The position numbers and the translations under genes were made by a program. DNA of 64,000 bases from CAVXXB01 sp963765585 (GTDB taxonomy: Bacteria; Calditrichota; Calditrichia; JAJRVZ01): contig CAVXXB010000002.1 of the NCBI GenBank assembly GCA_963765585.1, positions 351,133-415,132 of the forward strand. The letters run 5' to 3'. How positions within the stretch are numbered: position 1 is the stretch's first letter; the number at the start of each line of letters is the position of its first letter. A model generated the notes under the pieces. The model saw only the letters and a list, made by a program, of their open reading frames with translations, searched no databases and had not been told where the DNA came from. Shown piece after piece: positions 18,162 through 27,043 of this stretch.

Positions 18162-19601
18162 TTATTTTGGGACCCGGACCATACGGGTATTATCGCGTGT
18201 AATATTGCCGGCCATATCCTCAACTTCAAAATTCAAACGGTTATCGCCTCTCTCCAGAGGAATATTGGTAATGAATGATCCATCCGACCGGGGTTTAATT
18301 TCTTTTCCATTGAGCAGAACACGTTTGAGACCTGAGCTTGGCTGCGGATCAATAATAATACCACGCACGACCTGCTGCCTCCGGACATTTCGTACGGTCG
18401 GCGGTGCAGGTGGTTCATATCGATAGTGTATTTGCTGTGCCGGCTCTGTAATAGTCAGGATCGGCTTCACGGTATCCAGAAACAATCTCTGTGAAATTTC
18501 AGTTGTATTTGCGGATCTGTCTTTTGCGATCACCCGGATATCATTTTTACCTTCATTCAGTATTACGGTACGATTAAAACTACCCTGTCCCAGTACTTCA
18601 ACCACTTCTTCATTATTGATGAACACTTTTACCTTATCGCCCGGAGTTGCATCAAACACCCCGCCACTCAGACTGTAATCACGGCGGTTATAAAATCCAG
18701 CAACCAGAGGTGTAGATAATCTAATCTCCGGTCGTTTTGTATTTACAAACACTTTAAGTTCCCGGCTCTCGCTGATCGTACCATGCTTTGCAGTCAAATT
18801 AATCCGGTTCAAGCCTTCCTGCACGCGAACCCGGGTATCGAAGTTGCCATCAAATCCAACCTGAACCGGCTGTTGGTTTGCCATCAGTTGTGACCCTTTT
18901 GGCACCCATCCGCTGAGCGGTAATCCGGCTGTTAAGACCGATGGCTCGGTAACAATCGGAGATTTTAAGTTAACATTAAACATAAACTTCTTTGTATCAT
19001 CATTTTGCGGATCTGCCTGGATAGTACTTGGTCTGGACGGTGCCTGGCCACGCGCAATATATGTTTCCTGATTGGCGCCGACAGTTACTTCACCCTCTGC
19101 ATCTTTTGACATGACGACAACAGAACCTTCCTCAACCCTTACGCGGGTGTTCTGATCCATGTCCACATTCATTTCGATCGTGGTGCCACGAATAGCGACG
19201 ACCGCACCGGGACTTTCCACTCGTCTCTCCTGTCTTGGGGAAACCAGTTTTGTAAACTTCGCCCAGATATTACCGGCCCAGACCGTGAAAGACATTTTGT
19301 CTTCCTGATCTTCATCCGGTGTTTTTATCTCATTAAGATCAAATATCGTGTTCTCATTTATCTTTAATAACGTACCATCGGGCATGGTTAATTCTACCCT
19401 TGAATTTAAAGCGGTCTTTATTCTATCGCCCTCTACAAGCGTATTGTTTATTCTTAGGGTACGCCAGCTGGTCTGTTGACTGGATTGGGCCTCAACTTCT
19501 CCGATGACATATTTAACCAGCGCTTCTTTTTGCAACGGCTTTGGGCTGAAATTGAGAAATAATATGGATGATAAAAGAGCAATCCATTTTAGCTTTGACA
19601 T
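18162..19601 (-). CDS. FecR-domain exported protein with bacterial Ig-like repeats
   Basis: ATG at 19601 has GGAGG 5 bases upstream, so the upstream in-frame GTG is rejected. The 479-residue product has a signal peptide (MSKLKWIALLSSILFLNF), a FecR domain (LVEGDRIKTALNSRVELTM, AVVAIRGTTIEMNVD, VEEGSVVVMS; about 30-190), then three to four Ig-like/glucodextranase-B-type modules (about 210-479) with LNEGKNDIRVIAKDRSANT and LERGDNRLNFEVEDMAGN. FecR domains of this non-sigma-linked type are found in cell-surface proteins. It is the first gene of a probable FecR-barrel-acyl-CoA dehydrogenase unit. Confidence 0.8.
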   Translation of the reverse strand: MSKLKWIALLSSILFLNFSPKPLQKEALVKYVIGEVEAQSSQQTSWRTLRINNTLVEGDRIKTALNSRVELTMPDGTLLKINENTIFDLNEIKTPDEDQEDKMSFTVWAGNIWAKFTKLVSPRQERRVESPGAVVAIRGTTIEMNVDMDQNTRVRVEEGSVVVMSKDAEGEVTVGANQETYIARGQAPSRPSTIQADPQNDDTKKFMFNVNLKSPIVTEPSVLTAGLPLSGWVPKGSQLMANQQPVQVGFDGNFDTRVRVQEGLNRINLTAKHGTISESRELKVFVNTKRPEIRLSTPLVAGFYNRRDYSLSGGVFDATPGDKVKVFINNEEVVEVLGQGSFNRTVILNEGKNDIRVIAKDRSANTTEISQRLFLDTVKPILTITEPAQQIHYRYEPPAPPTVRNVRRQQVVRGIIIDPQPSSGLKRVLLNGKEIKPRSDGSFITNIPLERGDNRLNFEVEDMAGNITRDNTRMVRVPK

Positions 19602-19710
19602 ACTTACCTCCACAACTTTACATCATATATAACCATATATTCGGATATATAAAAACAAAGCTAAATGTAATATTTAAAATAATTTAGATAAAGATTAGGA
19701 GGGGATACAT

Positions 19711-19946
19711 GGGATGCTGGATGCAAGATGCAGGATACAGGATACAGGATACAAGGTTCAAGGACCAAGGTACAAGGTACCTGATATCAAAGGAGTCATT
19801 CTGAAAGAACCTTTTAGCCGGGCCTTTGTCAAACAATTGGATAATCTTTTAGAGATAACGGTAATTAATTTTGGAGTTTGGATTTTGGATTATCACTTGT
19901 CATCCTGTCCCGGAACGCGATCCTATGGATAAGGACCCTTTACCCG
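19711..19946. repeat. Heptamer repeats and dispersed hairpin repeat; left arm of an inverted pair
   Basis: The gene-free stretch 19602-20023 is repeat-filled. From 19711 it has GGATGCT/GGATACA/ACAAGGT heptamers and a GTCATTCTGAAAGAACC tail up to 19820; the same series in the same order occurs inverted at 21219-21311. A copy of the 48-bp hairpin repeat sits at 19897-19946, followed by ATTTTGG-type heptamers near 19995-20030. Confidence 0.8.
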
Positions 19947-20023
19947 AGCCTGTATTACACAACTGGATGGTCTTCAAAAAATAGTCTGTACTTGATTTTG
20001 GATTTTGGAGTTTGGATTTTGGA

Positions 20024-20767
20024 TTATAATATCTCTTTATATATCTGATACATCTCCCAGATATTATCCACATAATTTATTGTCTCATCATAGCCATAGA
20101 AATAGCCGTGCTTGGGTCTGCCCAATGGCCACACCTGGAGATGCAATTCCCAATCACTCTTTTTCAATTTTTGAAGATACTTACTGACATACGGCCATTG
20201 CTGTGTGGGTTTTTCATAATACGAGGTAATATCCTGAGCATCAAACACACGTCCGGCACCACAATTATAACTGGCCAGACCCAGTTTTAGACGATTAATC
20301 TTATCGGCATTGGGGTAAAAATTATATTGTTTTTTTAGATGATATATTCCTGCGGCGATATTTTCACGCGGATTTATAAGGATATATTGAACATCCAGCT
20401 CGCGGGTTAATTCCCGCGCTGTTCTTGGCATTACCTGCATCAAGCCGCGTGCACCCACCGGGCTGCGTGCCGCCTCACGAAACCTTGATTCCTGCATAAT
20501 CTGGGCGACGATCAAACGCCAGTCAAACCCATAACGCTTGGCATATTTGCGTATAATGGGCCGGTACTTTGTTAAGGATTTATTGTACCTGCTTTTTTCA
20601 AACGCTTCCTTTATCTCTTGCATTTTAATTTTTTTATCAACCACATTTTTGATCTGCGAGGTCAGCGAATCCTTGTTCGCCGACGCAGATAAATCGGTTT
20701 CGCTGTTTCCACACGAAATCAAGATTACGCATGAGATAATAAGTAGGATGTAGAATGTGTTTTTCAT
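20024..20767 (-). CDS. Membrane-bound lytic murein transglycosylase (SLT domain lipoprotein)
   Basis: It cleaves the beta-1,4 bond between MurNAc and GlcNAc with formation of anhydroMurNAc. The lipobox LISC gives Cys19; the SLT domain runs from about residue 70. The catalytic Glu93 is in QIMQESRFREAARS, followed by VGARGLMQVMPRTA, NPRENIAAGIYHLKK and GLASYNCGAG. Length 247 fits the MltC/Slt-like short class. It starts directly after the stop of the DUF350 gene (20768), with no gap, so the two are a transcription unit. Confidence 0.88.
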   Translation of the reverse strand: MKNTFYILLIISCVILISCGNSETDLSASANKDSLTSQIKNVVDKKIKMQEIKEAFEKSRYNKSLTKYRPIIRKYAKRYGFDWRLIVAQIMQESRFREAARSPVGARGLMQVMPRTARELTRELDVQYILINPRENIAAGIYHLKKQYNFYPNADKINRLKLGLASYNCGAGRVFDAQDITSYYEKPTQQWPYVSKYLQKLKKSDWELHLQVWPLGRPKHGYFYGYDETINYVDNIWEMYQIYKEIL

Positions 20768-21004
20768 TTAATTCAGACTCATCCCGATAATCAATCCAAC
20801 AATCAAACCAATCATTATAAATATGCCTCCAACCACAACACCAACCGCCAGATTACCCTTCTCCAGTTCAACCGGGATATCAAAGCGGGTTACCCAGTTA
20901 ATCAGTTTATAGGTCAGAACCGATGAGAGAACACCTACCATAACACCGGCAATGGCATATAAAAAATTGCGGAACATTATCATATCTAACCATTCAACTT
21001 CCAT
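20768..21004 (-). CDS. DUF350 family small membrane protein
   Basis: ATG at 21004 is preferred because GAGG lies 5 bases upstream; the in-frame GTG at 21010 has no room for one. The 78-residue product has two predicted membrane segments (FLYAIAGVMVGVLSSVLTY and AVGVVVGGIFIMIGLIVGL) separated by a short loop, as in DUF350 proteins. It abuts the transglycosylase gene. The function of the family is not established. Confidence 0.75.
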   Translation of the reverse strand: MEVEWLDMIMFRNFLYAIAGVMVGVLSSVLTYKLINWVTRFDIPVELEKGNLAVGVVVGGIFIMIGLIVGLIIGMSLN

Positions 21005-21218
21005 CGTCACCTCATTCTTGTATATTGAAATATGTATCTATCTTGCCACGACATCTTGTAAAGATCTTTTACCTGAAGAGTAGTACCGAAAAAAGTCCCT
21101 AAGTCCCTGAGTCCCTAAGCAGAAAAAGATTAATTATTATTTCTCTGCGTTCTCTTTGATTTCTCTGCGCACTCTGCGGTACTCTTTAGTTAATAACCTG
21201 CATAGTCAATTTAACTTA

Positions 21219-21311
21219 CGACTAAAAGGTTCTTTCAGAATGACCCCCGGATGTCAGGTGCCTTGTACCTTGATCCTTGAACCTTGTATCCTGTATCTTG
21301 CATCCAGCATC
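21219..21311. repeat. Right arm of the inverted repeat pair flanking the transglycosylase genes
   Basis: Read on the minus strand this gives GGATGC, GATACAGGATACAAGG, TCAAGG and TCATTCTGAAAGAACC in the same order as the left arm at 19711-19820. The gene-free stretch 21005-21374 also has AAGTCCCT-type octamers near 21095 and a CTCTGCG element near 21140-21190. Confidence 0.8.
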
Positions 21312-21374
21312 TTGTATCCTGTATCTTGAATCCTGCATCTTGCACCCAGATAATACTCATTTCCCCCATTTTTG

Positions 21375-22619
21375 TCAAACGCTTTCTGGAAATCGCCCTA
21401 ACGGACAATGTGCACATAAATTCATATTACAATTATTATACTTTAACCAAAGTAACGCCTGACGTATATAAAATTTGTCTTCCAGATCACTAAACTCCGG
21501 CCATTTTTGAAAACCCTGCAGCACACCATAGACCGGTGGTGCCGGCAACCAGTGATACATATCCTCGATATAGTCAATAAAGCCAATACTCTTTGTTAAT
21601 TCAGCATAATGATGCAAAGCAGGCAGGATGACGTTCCCCGTCAGTTCAATTGCCAGATTCTCACCCCAAAATGATTCTGCATTTTGATGGGAGTCAATTG
21701 ATAAAAGACAATGGTAATATGCAAATAGTTTATCAAAAGCCAATCGCTGCATACTTTTTTCCAGAATTGCTTCAAACAGACCCGTAGATTTAAAATAGTA
21801 AATAAATTTTGCCATGCCTTTTAATCGCCGGACCGGATGGGCAGGCGGCCGCAAACCCGAAAGCTGCCAGGCTGATTTTGGAATGGGCGGTTGATCAGTT
21901 ACCCCCGGTAGGAAAATCTGCTTCATTCGCAGGTTATTATTTTGCATGCCAGCAAATGTGAGCAAAGTATTCTGCCAAAATTCAAGATCGGGATGATAGC
22001 GATGTTTTAGTTGCTGAATTACCGGCCAGGGCAACATGAGCGCCAGCCGTTCATATATGTCCGAATTCTGCCCCCTGCCCAGCATACGAAATACCAGGCG
22101 GTATAAACCCTGATCAAATCCATCCCCTGCAATAATGCGCCGATACATATTTTTCTTTTCTACAAACCGCTGCCCGGCCAGACTCCGTAAAATTTTGAAA
22201 ACCGGCATGCAGTTTTGTGAGGCCCGGCAAGAGTACTCTGCATCGTCTCTGTAACCCAGATGGGGAAAATCCTGAAAACTCAGATTAGGGATTTGCAATC
22301 CCTTGCTATTGGAGACCGTCTTGTGGGTTATATTTGATTCAGAGGTAAGATGCAGCGACACACCATCGTAACGCCTGTCAAGATGATGACCATGCGCATA
22401 CCAGTCTTGTATCCGGAAATGAATTTCCACATCCCCACGATGGCGTTTGCCATCCAGATCGAATTCTGCACCCTGGTAGTCCGGCCCGCAGCTGGTATTC
22501 AGTTGACCGGCAAATATGCCCCTTAGCCGGTGATCAGTAGTCGTCTTTTGCATGAGACATAATCCGCGCCATATGGCATATAAACTACTCTCCGAATTTG
22601 CTTTTTGCTTTATTTTCAC
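21375..22619 (-). CDS. DUF2851 family protein
   Basis: This 414-residue cytoplasmic protein matches DUF2851: CGPDYQGAEF, GDVEIHFRIQDWYAHGH, YDGVSLHLT near the N terminus and a C-terminal cysteine cluster CNMNLCAHCPLG. The family is common in FCB bacteria with no known function; the N-terminal half has an endonuclease-like feel but no catalytic motif I can name. It is divergent from the XRE regulator, with an inverted repeat between them. Confidence 0.8.
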   Translation of the reverse strand: MKIKQKANSESSLYAIWRGLCLMQKTTTDHRLRGIFAGQLNTSCGPDYQGAEFDLDGKRHRGDVEIHFRIQDWYAHGHHLDRRYDGVSLHLTSESNITHKTVSNSKGLQIPNLSFQDFPHLGYRDDAEYSCRASQNCMPVFKILRSLAGQRFVEKKNMYRRIIAGDGFDQGLYRLVFRMLGRGQNSDIYERLALMLPWPVIQQLKHRYHPDLEFWQNTLLTFAGMQNNNLRMKQIFLPGVTDQPPIPKSAWQLSGLRPPAHPVRRLKGMAKFIYYFKSTGLFEAILEKSMQRLAFDKLFAYYHCLLSIDSHQNAESFWGENLAIELTGNVILPALHHYAELTKSIGFIDYIEDMYHWLPAPPVYGVLQGFQKWPEFSDLEDKFYIRQALLWLKYNNCNMNLCAHCPLGRFPESV

Positions 22620-22657
22620 TATATTCCAATCAGTATTTATATTTCATATGGAATATA
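22620..22657. promoter_or_regulatory. Inverted repeat in the DUF2851/XRE divergent intergenic region
   Basis: TATATTCCA (22620-22628) and TGGAATATA (22649-22657) are perfect inverted 9-mers separated by 20 bp, in a very AT-rich stretch. Their position between two divergent genes, one of them a DNA-binding regulator, suggests an operator, possibly autoregulatory. This is inference. Confidence 0.5.
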
Positions 22658-22704
22658 ACATATATTATAATATATTACAATTATTATTTTTCAGGGTTAT
22701 AATT

Positions 22705-23055
22705 ATGACTGTTGATGGTGAAAAAGTAGCGCTTCGGTTGCAGCGTTTGATGAGAGCATTGAATATGACGCAAAATCAACTGGCTGAAAAACTCGGGATC
22801 ACGCAACCGGCAATCAGCAAGTACCTGCAGGGAAGAATTCCCCCCGCGGATGTATTACTGAATTTGGCCAGGTTATCACAGGTGAGTATCGAGTGGATTC
22901 TTACGGGGGCGATGACAAAGCCAACCGGCCAGGTGGCAGAAACGGTTTCTTCATACCAGACCGCTTCGGCGATTGCAGATAAGATGGAAAGGTTGCCGGC
23001 ACAAGTTCGGAATGACTTTGAAAAATTGCTGGACTCATTAGGCAAATATTTCTAA
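22705..23055 (+). CDS. XRE-family transcriptional regulator
   Basis: The ATG at 22705 is chosen because the HTH_3 domain begins shortly after (LRLQRLMRALNMTQNQLAEK, LGITQPAISKYLQGR, LARLSQVSIEWILTG; residues about 8-66). An in-frame extension from 22552 is AT-rich and not HTH-like. The 116-residue protein has a short helical C-terminal part (ADKMERLPAQVRNDFEKLL), possibly for dimerisation. The gene ends exactly one base before the convergent ACT-protein gene. Target unknown; the upstream inverted repeat is a candidate. Confidence 0.85.
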   Translation: MTVDGEKVALRLQRLMRALNMTQNQLAEKLGITQPAISKYLQGRIPPADVLLNLARLSQVSIEWILTGAMTKPTGQVAETVSSYQTASAIADKMERLPAQVRNDFEKLLDSLGKYF

Positions 23056-23526
23056 TCAGGGCAGCTCAAATTCATCAAGCAGGGCGTCCCGTGCGGATTC
23101 CAGCTCATCATTAATAATTACCGCACAGATACTGGAAATACTACTGGACAATCCTAAAATGTTGACTCCGGCCTTACCCAAAACCTGACAAAATTTTGCG
23201 GCCAGACGTGGTTTTTCGCGGAAGTGCGGGCCATAGATACCTATCACACTGACTTTTTCCACTTTTTTGATATCCAGGCTTTCTGAAAAATTTTTTTCAG
23301 AATAAAATATATCATCTATTACTTTCGCCATTTTTATATTCACACAAATCGCCATGACCGCAAATCCCTTTACGGTATTGGATTCGGTTATGTATTCAAG
23401 ATTTACATTATTCTTTGCAAATTCCTGCAGGATTTCTCCGGCCGCACCGGGTTCGTCACGAATACTTGTTAACCGGAACAACATCAGATTCCGGTTTTCG
23501 ATCAGGCCGCCTATTTTTATTTTCAT
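23056..23526 (-). CDS. ACT-domain regulatory protein
   Basis: ATG at 23526 overlaps the TGA of the histidine kinase gene (ATGA), implying translational coupling. The 156-residue product contains two ACT-like halves: LFRLTSIRDEPGAAGEILQE with LEYITES, and VSVIGIYGPHFREKPRLAAK with GVNILGLSSSISS. The second half resembles the aspartokinase ACT regulatory pair (VSVVG and GINI blocks). No catalytic domain is present, so it is a stand-alone small-molecule sensor; the ligand is unknown. It is the last gene of the hydrogenase operon. Confidence 0.8.
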   Translation of the reverse strand: MKIKIGGLIENRNLMLFRLTSIRDEPGAAGEILQEFAKNNVNLEYITESNTVKGFAVMAICVNIKMAKVIDDIFYSEKNFSESLDIKKVEKVSVIGIYGPHFREKPRLAAKFCQVLGKAGVNILGLSSSISSICAVIINDELESARDALLDEFELP

Positions 23527-24887
23527 TTTTCTCCCCCGGTGCAATTAAGGGGCAGGCGCACTGTAAATGTGGTTCCTTTATCTACTTCTGATTGCACCGT
23601 AATTTCACCTTGATAATTTCTGATTATCTGACGCACCAGACTCAATCCCAAACCGGTACCAAAGGTAATTAAACGTTTTGCATTCTCAGATCGATAAAAT
23701 TCATTAAATACATTTTCGATATCTTTCTCCGGTATGCCGATACCATTATCTTTTATACTTATCCATAAATTTTGGCCATCATGGTGCGCATTGACTTCAA
23801 TTTTTCCTTTTTCAGAAGTATAACGTATTGCATTAATGAGTAGATTACTGAATACCTTCCGGAAATCCTCTTCTTCTCCGCGTACACAAATGGCATCATC
23901 GGGAATATTTACAATCATCCGCTGGTGATTACTTTCTGCATGGATACGTTCCTGTTCAATCACACTTCTCAAAACATCAAGCACAGCAATATTTTCCATC
24001 TCGGCAGTTACCAGATCGATACGATTGCGGGATAAATCAATCATTTCCTTGATAATATTTAACATTTGCTGAGACCGTAATGATGCCCGTTGTAATAAAT
24101 TTAGTCCCCGGACATCAACCTGCTCCGAAAAATTCTGAATGAAACCATCGATGGAAGTTTTAATAGCAATGATTGGTGATTTTAATTCATGGGATGAAAA
24201 CAAGAAAAACTGCGTCTTTTGTTTATCCATATCGGTCAGTTTGCGGTTCTGGGCATCTATCTGACGTTTGATATCGCGAAATATGTGCATGAATGTAGTG
24301 CAGATATATGTGGTAACATACACCGAAATAGTAAAAACGATCAGAGTCAGGTAAATAAGCATCTTATTATCATAGATACCTGTCTGAAAAATGCAATAAT
24401 GGGGAATTATACCATTAAACTCCAGGAAAGTAACCAGACTCAGAAGAACAACTACAAAAGTTGCGACAAATAATGGAATGAGTCCGGGAAAAATGATGCT
24501 GCTTATGACCACATGAAACACATTGAAAAAAAATACCGGGTTTTCAATTCCCCCGGAAAAATGAAGTATGACTGTGAGGTATATTAAATCCACCAGAATA
24601 TGTATCTGCAAAAAAACCAACTCACCAGTGAATGTAAACTCCCGTACCAGTTTCAAAACGGCGTAGTAAATCAGATTTATTATAGCCAGTGATGCGAGGA
24701 GAATCCAGATTACATCATAGGGAATTTCCAGATCAAGCACATTTTTGGCGATGACCGTCGCCAGAAAATAGCCGCTGACAGCCAACCAGCGCAAATGAAT
24801 CGACCAGGATATGCGGCGATAAAGAATTGCTTTTGTTAAAAAAGGGAACCACTCAAACGAAAATGATTTTGGATTAAATATTTTCAT
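23523..24887 (-). CDS. RegB/PrrB-like membrane redox sensor histidine kinase
   Basis: The 454-residue kinase has six membrane segments (about 34-200) laid out as in RegB, starting RWLAVSGYFLATV. In the third loop is HFSGGIENPVFFF, close to the RegB quinone-binding heptapeptide GGxxNPF (residues 112-118). The kinase core follows: H-box FSSHELKSPI (His233), N-box NLLINAIRYT, G1 DNGIGIPEK and G2 GTGLGLSLV. RegB senses the ubiquinone pool redox state in proteobacteria; whether this one does is inferred. The RegB redox cysteine next to the H-box is not visible. It sits 11 bp downstream of a receiver-only regulator and both follow the hydrogenase genes. Confidence 0.8.
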   Translation of the reverse strand: MKIFNPKSFSFEWFPFLTKAILYRRISWSIHLRWLAVSGYFLATVIAKNVLDLEIPYDVIWILLASLAIINLIYYAVLKLVREFTFTGELVFLQIHILVDLIYLTVILHFSGGIENPVFFFNVFHVVISSIIFPGLIPLFVATFVVVLLSLVTFLEFNGIIPHYCIFQTGIYDNKMLIYLTLIVFTISVYVTTYICTTFMHIFRDIKRQIDAQNRKLTDMDKQKTQFFLFSSHELKSPIIAIKTSIDGFIQNFSEQVDVRGLNLLQRASLRSQQMLNIIKEMIDLSRNRIDLVTAEMENIAVLDVLRSVIEQERIHAESNHQRMIVNIPDDAICVRGEEEDFRKVFSNLLINAIRYTSEKGKIEVNAHHDGQNLWISIKDNGIGIPEKDIENVFNEFYRSENAKRLITFGTGLGLSLVRQIIRNYQGEITVQSEVDKGTTFTVRLPLNCTGGEK

Positions 24888-24898
24888 CTGTCAGTGAG

Positions 24899-25285
24899 TT
24901 AATGTCCTAAATGTTTTTTTACCAGTTCAATTAAGGTCTCCGGATTGACAGGTTTTTCCAGAAACTCATTTACCGGAAGAAATTCTTCATCCTTTTCCCG
25001 GTCAAAATCAAAACCGGTTTCCTGCCCCACTGCCGTCAGCATAATGATCGGTAAATCCTGAGTATCTTTATTTGCCCGTATTTGATAGGCGACGTGAAAG
25101 CCTTCATCCTGGGTTCCCATCATGACATCCAGAATAACCAGATCCGGACCATTAGAGCGCACCATTTGTATGCCATGCTCACCATCCTGGGCATCAATAA
25201 CATCAAATCCGGCATTTTCCAGTGTCAACCTCATTGCTTCAACAAGATCAATGTCATCATCAATAATTATAATTTTATGTTTCAT
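24899..25285 (-). CDS. Receiver-only response regulator
   Basis: The 128-residue protein is a single receiver domain: acid pocket IIIDDDID, phospho-acceptor Asp53 in LVILDVMMG, the threonine in IIMLTAVGQ and the lysine in FLEKPVN. There is no output domain, so it must act through protein contacts or phosphotransfer. It overlaps the end of the protease gene by 11 bp and precedes the RegB-like kinase, its likely partner. A longer, charged insert (about residues 92-103, GFDFDREKDEEF) lies before beta-5. Confidence 0.88.
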   Translation of the reverse strand: MKHKIIIIDDDIDLVEAMRLTLENAGFDVIDAQDGEHGIQMVRSNGPDLVILDVMMGTQDEGFHVAYQIRANKDTQDLPIIMLTAVGQETGFDFDREKDEEFLPVNEFLEKPVNPETLIELVKKHLGH

Positions 25286-25730
25286 TTTTCTCTAATTCCT
25301 CCATAACCATTTCTATGACCACCGGGATACTATTTCTGATTTCGGGCGATAACTCTTTATTAAATTCGACCGTTTCCGGCTCTATCCCGATAATATGACA
25401 TTCCGGCACTTCACCTAGTTTATGTGCCATCTGATATACTTCAGACAAACTAAAACCGTGCAATGATATCATCTTATCTGCCTGGCCAAGACTTGCCTGA
25501 TCTATGCGAAATTTAACTACTTCGCCGGGTAACCTGCCCATCTTTGCACTATCAATAATGACGATGGGATCGGCTTGAAGAAAATGCTCAAGCAGGGTAA
25601 AGGCATCTGATCCGATATCCAGAAGCATCACCCCCAAACCTGTATTAGTATTTTTCAGTTCATCCAGAACCGCGTGACCAATGCCATCATCGCCACGCAG
25701 TACATTGCCCAGCGCTACTACCTTTAACAT
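25275..25730 (-). CDS. Hydrogenase maturation protease (HycI/HyaD family)
   Basis: This endopeptidase removes the C-terminal extension of the [NiFe] large subunit once nickel is in place. The ATG at 25730 gives MLKVVALGNVLRGDDGIG, the canonical start with the metal-binding Glu/Asp site (RGDDG), then LLDIGSD and IVIIDSAKMG with the second Asp, and SLHGFSLSEV with the His. Length is 151 residues. It begins 7 bp after the hydrogenase large-subunit stop and overlaps the response-regulator start. Specificity for hydA is inferred from linkage. Confidence 0.9.
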   Translation of the reverse strand: MLKVVALGNVLRGDDGIGHAVLDELKNTNTGLGVMLLDIGSDAFTLLEHFLQADPIVIIDSAKMGRLPGEVVKFRIDQASLGQADKMISLHGFSLSEVYQMAHKLGEVPECHIIGIEPETVEFNKELSPEIRNSIPVVIEMVMEELEKNET

Positions 25731-25737
25731 ACCATTC

Positions 25738-27042
25738 TCATTCGACAAATTCAACATCCAGCATGTGAACCGAACAGGAAATACAGGGGTCATATGCGCG
25801 TACCAGCATCTCCAGTTTTTTTGTAATATCTTCCTTTGGTTCTTCGATGATTTCGGGAACCAGTTTTTTCATATCATCATCAATATTTGCCAGGTTTTGC
25901 CCGGTGGGAATGATACAATTTGCAGATTCGATGCATCCCTTGCGATCATAGGTATAATCATGAAATAATATACCACGCGGCACCTCAGTGATCGCAATTC
26001 CACGGCCAATTTTGCTCGGATTCTGATTTGGTTTTTCGGGTTTGATACCTTTTTCCAACAATACATCAATCATATCAATGGTATCCAACACACAGTGAAC
26101 CACTTCCACCACCTGGGCGATGGTGTTCATATAGGGATTATAATTCGGTGCCCTAAGTCCCAATTTTTCAGCTATTTCTAGTGCTTCCGGCTTCAAAAGT
26201 TTATGACTATTATTAAATCGTGCCAGGGCACCTACCATGTAAGATGAGCGGCTGAATTTTGCATGTTTACTCGATGAATGCGGTACGACAAATTCATTAG
26301 TGATCTCTTCATATTTCTCAACCGGAAAACTACCGGCATCTGAAGAACGAATATCTCCATCATATAAACCATATTCTTTATCGCTATATACACTGATATA
26401 TTCGGTTTCACGGGTAAAATCAGGAATTTTGTCAAGCAGGGTTGTCAGTATTTCCACAACGAAAGTAGCATCCGGAATCGCTTCCTCAAGGAGACGCGTA
26501 CGCAGTGTGCGAAGTTCTTCTTCAGTCGGTAATTTTGTAAATCCTCCGGGAACACAGGAAATAGGATGTATCGCACGTCCACTGATCACATCACCTATAT
26601 CGTTTGCCAGACGTTTAAGGCGCAGGGCAGCCAGAACCACCTCTTTATGGGTCTCAACCAGCGGAAACACCGAGCCGACATTCAAAAAATCAGGCGTGGC
26701 TAAAAAAAGCGCATGCAGTACATTACTCTGAAATGTGGCACCGTGAACCAGAATTTTTCTTAAGATTTCTGTCTGTTTAGATATTTCCAAACCCAGGGCG
26801 GCTTCCGTTGCTTTTAGTGACGTCATCTGATGCCCCAGCGAGCAAATTCCACAAATGCGCGATGTGATGATGGCCACTTCATGAAAATTCCGGCCCTTTA
26901 ACATAGCTTCAAAATACCGTGGCGCTTCCACAATTTCCAATTGGGCTTTTTCAAGAACCCCGTTTTTCATATTCACGACTATATTACCATGTCCTTCAAC
27001 ACGGGTAACATGATGGACATCTATATTCAGATCTTTTCTCAT
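25738..27042 (-). CDS. hydA: [NiFe]-hydrogenase group 3b large (catalytic) subunit
   Basis: It carries the Ni-Fe active site. The L1 motif is RICGICSLGH (Cys64, Cys67) and L2 is DPCISCSVH (Cys420, Cys423, His426) followed by an 8-residue tail that the neighbouring protease would remove. HVTRVEGHGN lies at the N terminus. The 434-residue length and the operon with hydD, hydG and hydB place it in group 3b (NADP-linked, bifunctional, sometimes called sulfhydrogenase). ATG at 27042 is favoured over an in-frame upstream start that would overlap hydD. It works in the cytoplasm, coupling H2 to NAD(P)H; direction depends on redox state. Confidence 0.92.
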   Translation of the reverse strand: MRKDLNIDVHHVTRVEGHGNIVVNMKNGVLEKAQLEIVEAPRYFEAMLKGRNFHEVAIITSRICGICSLGHQMTSLKATEAALGLEISKQTEILRKILVHGATFQSNVLHALFLATPDFLNVGSVFPLVETHKEVVLAALRLKRLANDIGDVISGRAIHPISCVPGGFTKLPTEEELRTLRTRLLEEAIPDATFVVEILTTLLDKIPDFTRETEYISVYSDKEYGLYDGDIRSSDAGSFPVEKYEEITNEFVVPHSSSKHAKFSRSSYMVGALARFNNSHKLLKPEALEIAEKLGLRAPNYNPYMNTIAQVVEVVHCVLDTIDMIDVLLEKGIKPEKPNQNPSKIGRGIAITEVPRGILFHDYTYDRKGCIESANCIIPTGQNLANIDDDMKKLVPEIIEEPKEDITKKLEMLVRAYDPCISCSVHMLDVEFVE

Positions 27043-27043
27043 C

